DNA of 19,150 bases from assembly GCA_027596945.1 (NCBI GenBank), contig JADGJH010000231.1, positions 1,778 to 20,927 of the forward strand, written 5' to 3'. Each line of letters starts with the position of its first letter. The stretch's first letter is position 1. The notes beneath the pieces are model-generated. The model searched no databases. It saw only the letters and a list, made by a program, of their open reading frames with translations, and was not told where the DNA came from. The position numbers and the translations under genes were made by a program. Origin of the DNA: Physocladia obscura (Eukaryota > Chytridiomycota > Chytridiomycetes > Chytridiales > Chytriomycetaceae). Shown here in pieces: positions 10,851 through 19,150 of the stretch.

Positions 10851-13292
10851 ATGCCAACTGTCAACGTCGATAAGGAAATTCTCTTCAAGGGTCTTGGAAA
10901 AGAATTCAGTGCGTATGCAACTTTTTCTTGGCTTTTAACTGGCGTTACTGATTCTTCGCATCTGATCGACTTTCCTGCTTGCGACTTACTCTTGCTGTTG
11001 ATTAATAACAGCTTTGGAGGAGTTCGAAGAGCTCTGTTTCAATTATGGAATTGAGCTTGAAGAAGAGGTATGCTTTGCGCAACGTCTTCTGTCTCCTTTA
11101 TTATTCGAATGATTCGATTTTAACAGACTTCTGAACGCGAAATGGCTGCCAAAGAAGTCGGCGCCGACAAAGCGAAGGAGCTTTCGAATCGAGCTATTTA
11201 TCGTATTGATATTCCTGCAAACAGGTTGTGTGCTTTGTTTTTTTTACTCTTCCCCTAATTGACTCATTCCCAGATATGATTTGCTTTGTGCGGAGGGAAT
11301 CATTCGTGCTCTCAGCATCTTTCTCGAGAAGCAAAAACCGCCTGTGTACAAAACTGTTGCAGCTCCAAAGGGAAAGGTCCAAAAGTTGTTTGTTAGACCG
11401 GAGGTATGAATCAGTTTGATCGATAGCCCAATACAAAGAATTAACATCAAAAACAAAGACTGGATCCATCAGAAAGTTTGTCGTTGCGGCCGTTCTCAGA
11501 GATATTCACTTTACTCAAGATTCATACAACTCTTTCATCGATCTCCAAGACAAGCTTCACGCCAACATTTGCAGGTGATAATCAGAACTTTTTATTTTTG
11601 AGTTACCTCGTTTGTCTTTGGAATTGATCCTTGCCAATAATGATCAAGACGAAGAACTTTGGTTGCGATTGGAACTCATGATTTGGACACCGTAGAAGGT
11701 CCTTTCACCTACGAAGCCTTACCCCCAAAAGAAATCAATTTTATCCCATTGAATCAAACAAAATCAATGAACGGCGAAGAATTAATGACTTTTTACGAGG
11801 TAGCGGTTTTTGCTCAAAACATTTACTTTATATTTGTATTTTTGCTGACATCTATTCTTAGGCCGATCGCAAATTGAGCAAATTCTTACCAATTATCAGA
11901 GATAGTCCACGGTATCCAGTTATTTACGATTCGAAGCGTAGGGTTTTGTCCTTGCCGCCAATCATCAACAGCGACCATTCAAAAATCAAATTAACAACAA
12001 AGAACGTTTTTATTGAATGCACTGCGACTGATCTGACAAAAGCCAAAGTCGTATTGAATACTGTTGTTACTATGTTTTCTGAATATTGCAAGGAGCAGTT
12101 TACGTGCGTACTATTTTATTTTTGCACCACATTTTGGATTTAAAAAAAAATTGTTACGCAGCGTTGAAACAGTTGAAGTCGTTTCAGCTGATGGAAAATC
12201 GGCGGTGTATCCTGATCTCTCAATGCGCAAGTTTGAAACAACGAAAGACTACATCAATAAGCTAATTGGAACTGACATTCCCCGCGATAAAATGTTGACA
12301 CTTTTGGGTAAAATGGGTTTGACAGCATCATCAGGAAGTCAAAAAAGTAAGCAGGCTATTTCGGTCCTGGTTCCACCAACGCGAAGTGACATTTTGCATG
12401 CTGTTGATATAATGGAGGATGTTGCAATCGCTTATGGATTCAACAACATTGTGAAGACTGTTCCGAAAGCTGCTACCGCTGGAGCAATGTTCCCGATCAA
12501 CAAATTAAGTGATAAAATTCGTAGAGAACTGGCGTTATCGGGATACACGGAAGTTCTTCCTTTGATTTTGGTATTTTCACGACCTGTTTTTTTGCTTTGT
12601 TTTGAAACTTTCTTTTTCTCCCCCAGTGTTCACATGATGAAAACTTTAAATTTCTCAAGAAGGTTGATGACAACCAAACAGCTGTCAAATTGGCAAATCC
12701 AGCGACTATTGAGTACCAGGTTGTCAGAACTAGTTTGCTTCCTGGTCTTTTGAAGACTATCAACAGCAACAAAAAACTGCCACTTCCCTTAAAAATTTTT
12801 GAAGTGTCCGATATTGTGTTGAAGGATGACTCTGTTGAGCGACGTGCGAAAAATGTAAGACGCATGGCGATTGTGTATGCAAACACAAAAGGTTCAGGGT
12901 TTGAAGTAAGTTTATTATTGACACTTTCTTTTTCTATCTCCTTTTTTTTTAAATAAAATAATAATAATTGTTGTTAGCTGATTCATGGTATGCTTGACCG
13001 TATTATGCTCATGCTGAACGTCCCAATGGATGTAACTGGATCAGGCAACGGTTATTATATCAAAGAGTCCGACAGTAAGTTTTTTCAACCATTTTTTTTT
13101 CTTTTTCCAAAATTCATTATTATTGTTTTTTCTTAATTAGATGTGACCTTCTTCCCTGGCCGTCGCGCAGATGTCTTTTACAACAACAATAAGATTGGGT
13201 ATTTGGGAATTGTCCACCCAGAAGTGTGCCAAAACTTTGACGTTCCACTGGCTGCAAGTGCGCTTGAAATTGACGTTGAGCAATTTGTTTAA
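10851..13292 (+). CDS. FRS1: Cytosolic phenylalanyl-tRNA synthetase beta subunit
   Basis: The beta subunit pairs with alpha to charge tRNA-Phe in the cytosol. Eleven exons (10851-10908, 11012-11067, 11127-11224, 11274-11403, 11459-11574, 11649-11799, 11862-12103, 12162-12570, 12627-12905, 12978-13074, 13141-13292) give 595 residues, matching the family (human about 589). It opens [16 protein letters not shown] as in eukaryotic homologues. Later blocks are the DIPANRYDLLC motif, [10 protein letters not shown], a YPVIYDS/LPPIIN block, [34 protein letters not shown] (the B5 region), [20 protein letters not shown] and [10 protein letters not shown]. Introns are 49-103 nt. Two acceptors are AAG rather than CAG or TAG (11458 and 11648). 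The gene converges on HIRA with 101 bp between stops. Confidence 0.97.
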
Positions 13293-13393
13293 TTTTAAAA
13301 CATTAACATGCCATTCATTTCGGCAGATGATTATTTTGTGTTTCTGTGGTCTGAGAATAAAAATACTGTATTTCTCAAATTCTTTCTTAGTCA

Positions 13394-16300
13394 TCATCCA
13401 CGGTCCTGAGCAATAAATTCATAGTAGCTGTCAATAATTCGCTGCAAATCCCTGTTTGATGCTACAAGTGAAAGAAAATGTGAACAAAATATTCAAAAAC
13501 AAAAAATAAGAAAACTTACCCAAAATGGGTAGAATTTCTTTAAGTAAACTTCTTTTCGACAACCCCATAATTTCACCTCCATTGCTTAAAGACAAGCCCC
13601 CCAATAAATCATCACACAGCTCCTTCACTTTTGCCACAATCCCTTCATCCGACAGCTTGCGTGCATACAGCAAAAGCCACCTACGGTATTCTGTCGGTGA
13701 CTCAAGCACAGTTGCACAAGCCATTCCAAGCTCTGCCCTGTCCAGCAACACCGGCCCCGCGTTTTTCAACAAGCCAAGATCACCGTTACTACTGTCCCCG
13801 CTTCCATTTCGCCCACCCAGCGACGCTGTCGGCACTCTGAAGCCATTTCGGTTTTCCATAAACCCATCCACTCCACCTATACCCATGACGCCGCCATTCC
13901 CGACATTTTGTCGATTCTGCCCAGTATCACTACTTTCAAAACCGCGTATATTCATCCAGGTGCGCATTGCATAACTGTACACAAACGTGTCGCCGCTTGA
14001 AAGCGTGATGATAGGCTTTCCATCGTCAGATCGGATGGTTGCGTTGGCAAGTTTGAGCGCGTTGCCGCCACCGGATGATGCTGTAGTTATGAGCGGAGTT
14101 ACAAGCTCATTTGAAAGTAGACAAAGCCCTTTTGATAGATCCCTGCCATGATGAAGAATAAATGAGCAATAATAAAATTTTCGTTTAATGGTCGAGGGGG
14201 GCAAAAAAAAATATCGAAAAACAGGGAATGATGTGCACCATATATATATTGAACATGTTGTCAAAATTGCCATTAAATACGATCCATTTGCTGTGATATA
14301 AGAGCTCGGCGCAGGAAGTACCATGGCCGGCAAAATTCTAATAGGGAAAGAATTTCAAAAAAAACAAAAAAAGAAACAAAAAAAACAGGGTAACAAAACG
14401 AAGAACAAAACGTTCACTGAGAGATTCAAATACCTTCGCCCAGCTGGACTAAACACATTTAAACTAGCATCAAGGCACGCAGCAGCCCAGAAAGTTTTGG
14501 TCCCTGTAATTAACAACACCGGAGAGAGTAATGTCAGACCAAATTGTAACTCGCCGTTTCGCGATCCAGTGATATTTGAAACAGAATTTTTGGATGCTAG
14601 TAGGAGAACAATCAGTCTGTAAAGCGGAATTACAAAAACATATACCCACACACACACACACACACAAATACCAGAATCTTCCGAGTTTATGCATTCAAGA
14701 TTCAGTAATGATTCTGTTGACACGCCGGTAGAAACGGCCGTCAGTAATTTCAGCCTTACTGCAGCAACAGCCAGGAGACGAGAAGGCGGCAGTGTTGACG
14801 AATACGTTGGAAGAATATATGATGCTTGTTGTTGTTGTTTCTTAAAAGAAAAAGTAAGTATATATACATGTTTTTTTGTTTGTTTGTTTTTTTCATAAAA
14901 ATTTGCCTTACAGTTGAAGTGCTTTCGTTCTCATTGTCAGCTATTTTTCGTTTAACTGCCGATCCAACAGGAATGCCGATGCCATTATTTAAAGCAGGAG
15001 CAGTTTGAGTGAAAGGACCTATATGGACAGTCTGAGAGAGAAAAAAAAAAAAATAATAGTAATAATATTACCAAGTTGTCGATAAAACAACAGGGAAGCA
15101 AAAAATTAAATTAAATTAAATTGACATACTGCTTGCCTTGGAAGCGCATTAGCACTTCGAATTAATACGGGAGTAATTCTCTTCTTTCCAGTTGCAGTTC
15201 GTGATACCGTTTGTTTCCCGAGTGGCGGTGATGTATTTACTAGTTGAACAGATTGCTGCTGATTTTGGCTCTGCAAGCCGCCATTTCCATTTGCTATTGA
15301 TTTGGCTTTCGCGGAAGGAGTAATTACATTTGAATTATATTCTATCATGTTGAATTGGTCTTCAAGGTCAAGTTGTGTTGTACTTTCGGGAATCGCTTGC
15401 TTGACTTTTTGATAGCCATATTTCATTAGGGTTGATTCCTTATGAGAAAGGAACAAAAACCGGGGGAGCAGCGGGAAAAAAAAGTTTTGATTCAGTTGAA
15501 AACAAAAACTCAAATTTTATAACTCACTGTCGCTTCGGGTGATACAGGAATTCCAAACTCGTTCTTGCTAAAGGTCAATGCAACGACGGAGCCATCATAC
15601 GAGCACGCATACAGTGTAAACCCATCACTTGACCTGAATATTTGCAAAAATTAATGGAAAAATCCTCGTTCTTATAAGAAAAAAAAAAAAAAAACATTCC
15701 AACCAAGACAAATCCAAAACGGTATGGTTAAACACATCCAAAACACTTGCTGCAGCAAACGGACGGGCCGTCCACCAGATTGAAATTCCACAGTCTTGAC
15801 CTGCAATTGCGCAGACTGAAGAAATAACTTTTTTCGTTGCGACACGTTCGCCCTCTTGTGTATTTTCGGCAGCATCCGGATCGGGAATTTCAATTTCAAA
15901 CGTTAGCGGATTGAAGCACTTTATTTGATATATATATTTACAATTAGTTTAGATTATTTTGTTGAATTTGGACAAAAATATATTTATATTTGTATATTTC
16001 GTAAAAGGTCTATTTTGATATTGTTTTAGATCATATCATTTGCACTCTTCTTTTGACTTTTCTTTTCGCTCCAGGTGCATTACTTTCGCTCAATGAAGAA
16101 ATACCACGACTTCAATAGGCAACTGATGACCAATGAGTGAAACATCGCAAGACCAGTTGTCATCGCGATTAATAACAGGCGCGATTGGCATATTGGCGTT
16201 CTCGCCATTGGCAGCGACAATGCATGAACCGTCGGGTGACCAACTGAGTCTGCGGAAGAAGGTGGATGATGACGATTGTGCGAATGGGGCAGATATTTCG

Positions 16301-17295
16301 TGCTCGACAACTGAAATGGATGACAAAAAAGCAAATAAAAAGAAAAAAGAAAAAGAATTCTTATTAGGCTTGATTGGTTATTGTAAGGTGCGGATTATGA
16401 TTTGTTGAAAAGATTTTTGCAGCAAGTAGTTTGATATACCCCAGTCTGATGTTCGCCAAACGCGGAGAGTTTTATCATCGCTTTGAGTGGCAAGAAATGA
16501 ACCGACGGGATCCCAGGCGAGGCCTTTGACGAAACCATTGTGGGCGTTCTTGATGTGTTTGAGTTTGTCAAAGGAGCCAGACGACGCGTCCCAAATTAGA
16601 ACGGAAGAGTCAAGGGAGCACGACGCGAGATAGGCGCCGTTTGGCGACCAGGCTAGGTCTGATACGTCTGTTTGTTATTGTTGAATAAAATTATTTAGCA
16701 GTTCGCTTTTTTTGAATCGGACGGATCACGTGACCGCAAGATGACTGACTCACTCACCGGACTCGTGGCCAAAGAGAACACGGAGGGCACGCCAGGTTTC
16801 GCAGGCGGGGGTGGACGTGGACGAGGACAACGCCATGTTGTCTTGGTGCCATACAATGACGCGCGTGTCGTCTGCACCGCTTGCGAGCCACCGGCCCGTC
16901 GGACTCCACCGTAAACACAGCACAGCCCCCGAGTGCAACGACAACGTTGAAACAAGTCGGTCACCTCTACCACCACCCAAACCAAGGGAACCATTCCCGT
17001 TATTCCCACTGGAACCTAAACCACCCAGCCCTGAACCTGAGCCACCTCCATCGCCTTCACTGTCACAGTCTCCCGCTTCATCGAGTATGCTGCGCGTGTT
17101 CCACAGCATTATCTTGCCTTCCTGTCCGCCCGTTGCCAACCGGCATCCCAAATCCGTTTTTGCTCTGGCATTCGTTGGCGTATGTGTTGGCGTCTGGGTA
17201 GACTGCAGCTGTGACTGGACGGCAATCGCGTAGATGGGCAAATGGCGTCCCTTCTCTCCCGTATGCTTGACCCACGGTGCCGACAGAATGAACAT
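13394..17295 (-). CDS. HIR1: HIRA/Hir1 histone H3-H4 chaperone
   Basis: HIRA is a nuclear chaperone that deposits H3-H4 independently of replication, with ASF1 as partner. I join twelve exons: 17295-16758, 16667-16440, 16310-16105, 15918-15704, 15633-15528, 15438-15130, 15031-14912, 14840-14672, 14596-14434, 14337-14239, 14142-13520 and 13461-13394. They give 947 residues. An N-terminal WD40 propeller starts APWVKH and includes LATGGQEGKIMLWN, WLASGADDTRVIVW, YLASCSLDSSVLIWD, FLATQSDDKTLRVWR, LSWSPDGS and ACSYDGSVVALTF. Blade 1-2 carries a Gly-rich loop. The KKRITPVLI motif is the ASF1-binding B domain. The C-terminal Hira domain has AACLDASLNVFSPAGRR, IYIWDLSKGL and EYRRWLLLYARKLSDEG. The frame continues upstream of 17295 only with TTG, so ATG at 17295 is chosen. 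Exon 8-9 joining is the least certain. Confidence 0.94.
14647..14666. repeat. (CA)10 microsatellite inside HIRA intron 8
   Basis: Twenty bases of alternating CA on the plus strand (GT on the coding strand) follow directly after the intron donor of HIRA intron 8 (14597-14671). Length changes here alter the intron, and its reading phase if it is retained. Confidence 0.9.
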
Positions 17296-17334
17296 GTTTT
17301 CCACACCCTTCAAAAAACAAAAAAAAACAATTCA
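17296..17334. promoter_or_regulatory. Very short divergent promoter, HIRA / SWI5
   Basis: Thirty-nine base pairs separate the two ATGs. The spacer is A-rich on the plus strand. On the minus strand the T-run ends in a GAAG about 12 nt before the HIRA ATG, which looks like a splice acceptor. Leaders of the two genes must overlap the opposing gene unless initiation is within this spacer. Confidence 0.55.
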
Positions 17335-17613
17335 ATGCAAGGTCAAAAAATAAACACGGCCGCCGCCAGCAGCGACAAAGAACAACAATTGTACGCCCTG
17401 CACATGCGGCTTCTTGCAGCGCAGGAAGAAGCGGCTCTACTGCCATTTTCTGCCGTCGAGGCCGATAACATCCTCGCCAAACACTTGCGATTACTGCATG
17501 ACTATAACCATGCACGTGACAATGCACAGTCTTTGTTTGGATTGATTGCAGGAAAAACAGGCGAGCCAGTTTCCGCTGTATATGAGCGTATGGGGATGCT
17601 TCCAGATGAATAA
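17335..17613 (+). CDS. SWI5: SWI5-like recombination accessory protein
   Basis: Swi5 forms a complex with Sfr1 that stimulates the Rad51 and Dmc1 strand-exchange proteins in homologous recombination. This is a single exon of 92 residues, close to the ~85-residue fission yeast protein. The N-terminal half is a charged, Ala/Leu/Gln-rich helix (about 14-45) suited to a coiled coil. The C-terminal half carries the family signature: an LLHDYN motif, then a D-x-AQSLFGLIAGKTG helix and a final VSAVYERMGML, equivalent to the VxxxYexFGL end of the family. The frame is open upstream to an ATG at 17242, but that would add 31 unusual residues overlapping HIRA exon 1, so 17335 is preferred. An AATAAA lies at 17651-17656. 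Confidence 0.88.
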   Translation: MQGQKINTAAASSDKEQQLYALHMRLLAAQEEAALLPFSAVEADNILAKHLRLLHDYNHARDNAQSLFGLIAGKTGEPVSAVYERMGMLPDE

Positions 17614-18360
17614 AACTGATAGAAATTGGAGATACCGAGATGACCGCAAAAATAAAAATGCGGTGCGGTGCAAGCAACTAACAACAAATCAAGACAACCA
17701 ACAATCAATCAAAACCTTCCAAAATTCTAATACACATAAAACCACATAATACAATCAAAAAATAAAAATAAAAAATTTTGCCACTGACCAACTGTCTTCA
17801 TCATACCATCATTATTACCAAAATAATGCAACTCCCATGAAACGTAAGGAGGAAGTGAATCATTTTAATTCAATTTGAAAAACAATAAAAAATAGAAACA
17901 AAAAAAAAACAAGAAAAATCTTAATATCTTTTGAATCACTCATGATTTTTCCAAAATGCACAAAATTATTTGCCAAATTAGGTTTATCAAGTGTAAGAAT
18001 ATTTGCTGTTTCAAATTTATTCTTATTTTAATTTGTCTTTATTTTTGTGTGTAGTAGTCTCAGCTATTATTTTCTTCATGCCAAAACTTTGTGAAAAGTG
18101 GTGTTACATCTATACATGGAATAATTTACCTGTTAAACCAAAAAAATGGAATATCACACTTTAAAGTATTATTAATTCAAACTGAAGGAATGGATTGAAC
18201 AAGTTGTCCGTACTCTTTTAAGTTCCAAGAATTTATCAAACCAGTCAAAAGAAACAAATTTAGAGGATTATTGAAGTTAAAATTATTTATTTGGTTCATA
18301 AACTCACAAACATACAAAATACACCAAAGAAATAAAATGGAGGATTTTGCAACTCTACAA
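17614..18360. other. AT-rich intergenic spacer, no gene seen
   Basis: These 747 bp separate the convergent SWI5 and YG-rich genes. They contain A/T runs and several AATAAA elements on both strands, as expected for two 3' ends. A small 6-bp stem (17643-17648 with 17659-17664) encloses the first AATAAA after SWI5. I find no tRNA-like fold, no conserved coding exon and no transposon remnant. Confidence 0.6.
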
Positions 18361-18810
18361 TTACTTGCGACCATAGCCATATCCATAGCTGTTATCATCA
18401 CCATAGTAATTGTTGTAATCATTGTAGCCATATCCATAGTCATCGCCATATGGTGCATCTCTCTTCTTTCTGTCATATCCATATGAGTCATAGTCATCAT
18501 CATATGAGTCATAGTCACTGTATCCATAGTAGTCATTGTAGTATCCGCCATATGGTGCTTTTCCAAGACCAGGACGAGAGTAGATAAGTGGGTTTCGATT
18601 TCTTTTTAGGGCCCAAACATTTGGCCCAGCAGCATGAGACTTTGAAAAACTTGGAGAATTTGGTGGACTTGGTTTATCAGTGAAGTCTTTCAAGATGGCA
18701 GCAGCAGGCTTGGAGTCCAGGCTTGTTGTGGCCCCATTGACATCAGTAATATCTGGCAGAGCTGAAGCACATGCTGCAATGGAACCAAGAGCAAAGAGGA
18801 GAAGTTTCAT
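18361..18810 (-). CDS. Secreted Tyr/Gly/Asp-rich protein, possible peptide precursor
   Basis: I do not recognise a family. The single exon encodes 149 residues. The first 17 are a clear signal peptide: basic start, LLLFALGSIAA core, and ASA cleavage site before residue 18. Residues 18-68 are Ser/Pro/Ala-rich. Dibasic sites follow at KR (69-70) and RKKR (114-117), and the chain ends in GRK. Two segments each begin with an APYG motif (85-88 and 119-122) and continue with Tyr, Gly, Asp and Asn. There is no cysteine after the signal peptide. A kexin-like protease could release one or two YG-rich peptides; that is inference. Alternatives are a wall or adhesive structural protein. A TATAAA lies 56 bp upstream of the ATG. 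The leader just before the ATG is A-rich, which suggests strong expression. Confidence 0.72.
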   Translation of the reverse strand: MKLLLFALGSIAACASALPDITDVNGATTSLDSKPAAAILKDFTDKPSPPNSPSFSKSHAAGPNVWALKRNRNPLIYSRPGLGKAPYGGYYNDYYGYSDYDSYDDDYDSYGYDRKKRDAPYGDDYGYGYNDYNNYYGDDNSYGYGYGRK

Positions 18811-19150
18811 TGTTGATTTAATTTTTTTTGGTGTTGATATTTAGTTTTTCAGACATGTTTGGCAGTTTATATGCCATTTTTTTGTTCTCAAAAGGGTTTT
18901 GGAAAATTTATTGAGTGATGGGAATAAAATCTTGTGGATTTGAAATGTTACTGTTGAAACAAATAAAATAAAAATTGGAAAAAAAATAATATGATGGATA
19001 GTGTGGGGCTTGGAGTTTCAAAAGAAATCATATTACCATCAAGCTCTTAGGTTACAAACTCTTGCTAGCCTCAACTTCAAAAAAAAAAAAAAAAAATTAT
19101 TAGAAAAAAAAAAAAATATTAAAATTTAAGGGATTTTATTAAATAATAAA
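18811..19150. other. Upstream flank of YG-rich gene, AT-rich
   Basis: These 340 bp hold the presumed promoter of the secreted protein gene. Beyond the TATA element at 18866-18871 there are A/T runs (for example 19079-19096) and no coding signal. The window ends without a second gene. Confidence 0.55.
18866..18871 (-). promoter_or_regulatory. TATA box for secreted YG-rich gene
   Basis: TATAAA on the minus strand, 56 bp before the ATG at 18810. This spacing fits a short leader, and it is the only well-placed TATA element close to a start codon in the window. Confidence 0.55.

Noticed and set aside
17296..17313. HIRA start at 17313
   Set aside because: The codon there is TTG, not ATG. The first in-frame ATG is 17295, which sits right before the conserved PWVKH block.
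17242..17334. N-terminal extension of SWI5 from ATG 17242
   Set aside because: It overlaps HIRA exon 1 coding on the other strand and resembles no Swi5 sequence. The family is short and fits a start at 17335.
17643..17664. Hairpin after SWI5 as a transcription terminator
   Set aside because: The stem is only 6 bp with a 10-nt A-rich loop, and the window is eukaryotic. The AATAAA in the loop is the more relevant signal.
18271..18486. Hydrophobic plus-strand frame suggesting a membrane protein
   Set aside because: It is antisense to Tyr/Asp/Gly codons of the secreted protein gene, which has a proper signal peptide and TATA box.
18811..19150. tRNA or transposon in the right-hand flank
   Set aside because: I found no tRNA B-box with matching arms, no terminal repeats and no coding remnant, only A/T runs.

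Overview
This is a compact, intron-rich stretch of nuclear eukaryotic DNA. It holds nine protein-coding genes and no recognisable RNA gene, transposon or CRISPR array. I traced 48 GT-AG introns, mostly 44-100 nt (longest 249 nt), in seven genes. Every spliced frame closes exactly and rebuilds the expected family motifs. The gene set suggests an early-diverging, probably flagellated fungus (chytrid-like). A small fungal-type thioredoxin reductase sits with fungal-style short introns, next to CEP44 (a centriole protein) and FAM72, which I know mainly from organisms with centrioles or from animals. The taxon is an inference; another opisthokont protist is possible.

Layout. From 117 to 7632 three genes lie head-to-tail on the minus strand: FAM72-like (6297-7632), CEP44-like (3423-6146) and a Sec1/Munc18 SNARE regulator (117-3353). 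PEX13, the peroxisomal import docking factor, follows on the plus strand (7879-9386). Thioredoxin reductase is on the minus strand (9422-10790), its stop 35 bp from the PEX13 stop. Cytosolic phenylalanyl-tRNA synthetase beta is on the plus strand (10851-13292), diverging from the reductase across 60 bp. The histone chaperone HIRA/Hir1 is on the minus strand (13394-17295). SWI5, a recombination accessory factor, starts 39 bp from the HIRA start codon and runs the other way (17335-17613). After about 750 bp of AT-rich spacer comes a small secreted Tyr/Gly/Asp-rich protein with kexin-type cleavage sites (18361-18810, minus).

How the genes relate. They do not form one pathway. They are mostly housekeeping genes: secretion, centriole assembly, peroxisome import, redox, translation, chromatin and recombination. 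Several pairs share very short divergent or convergent spacers, so promoters, 5' leaders or 3' ends must overlap neighbouring genes. The least conventional items are the secreted YG-rich precursor, the Arg/Asp-repeat tail on Sec1, the long disordered N-terminus of the FAM72 protein, and three stop-free introns whose length is a multiple of three.
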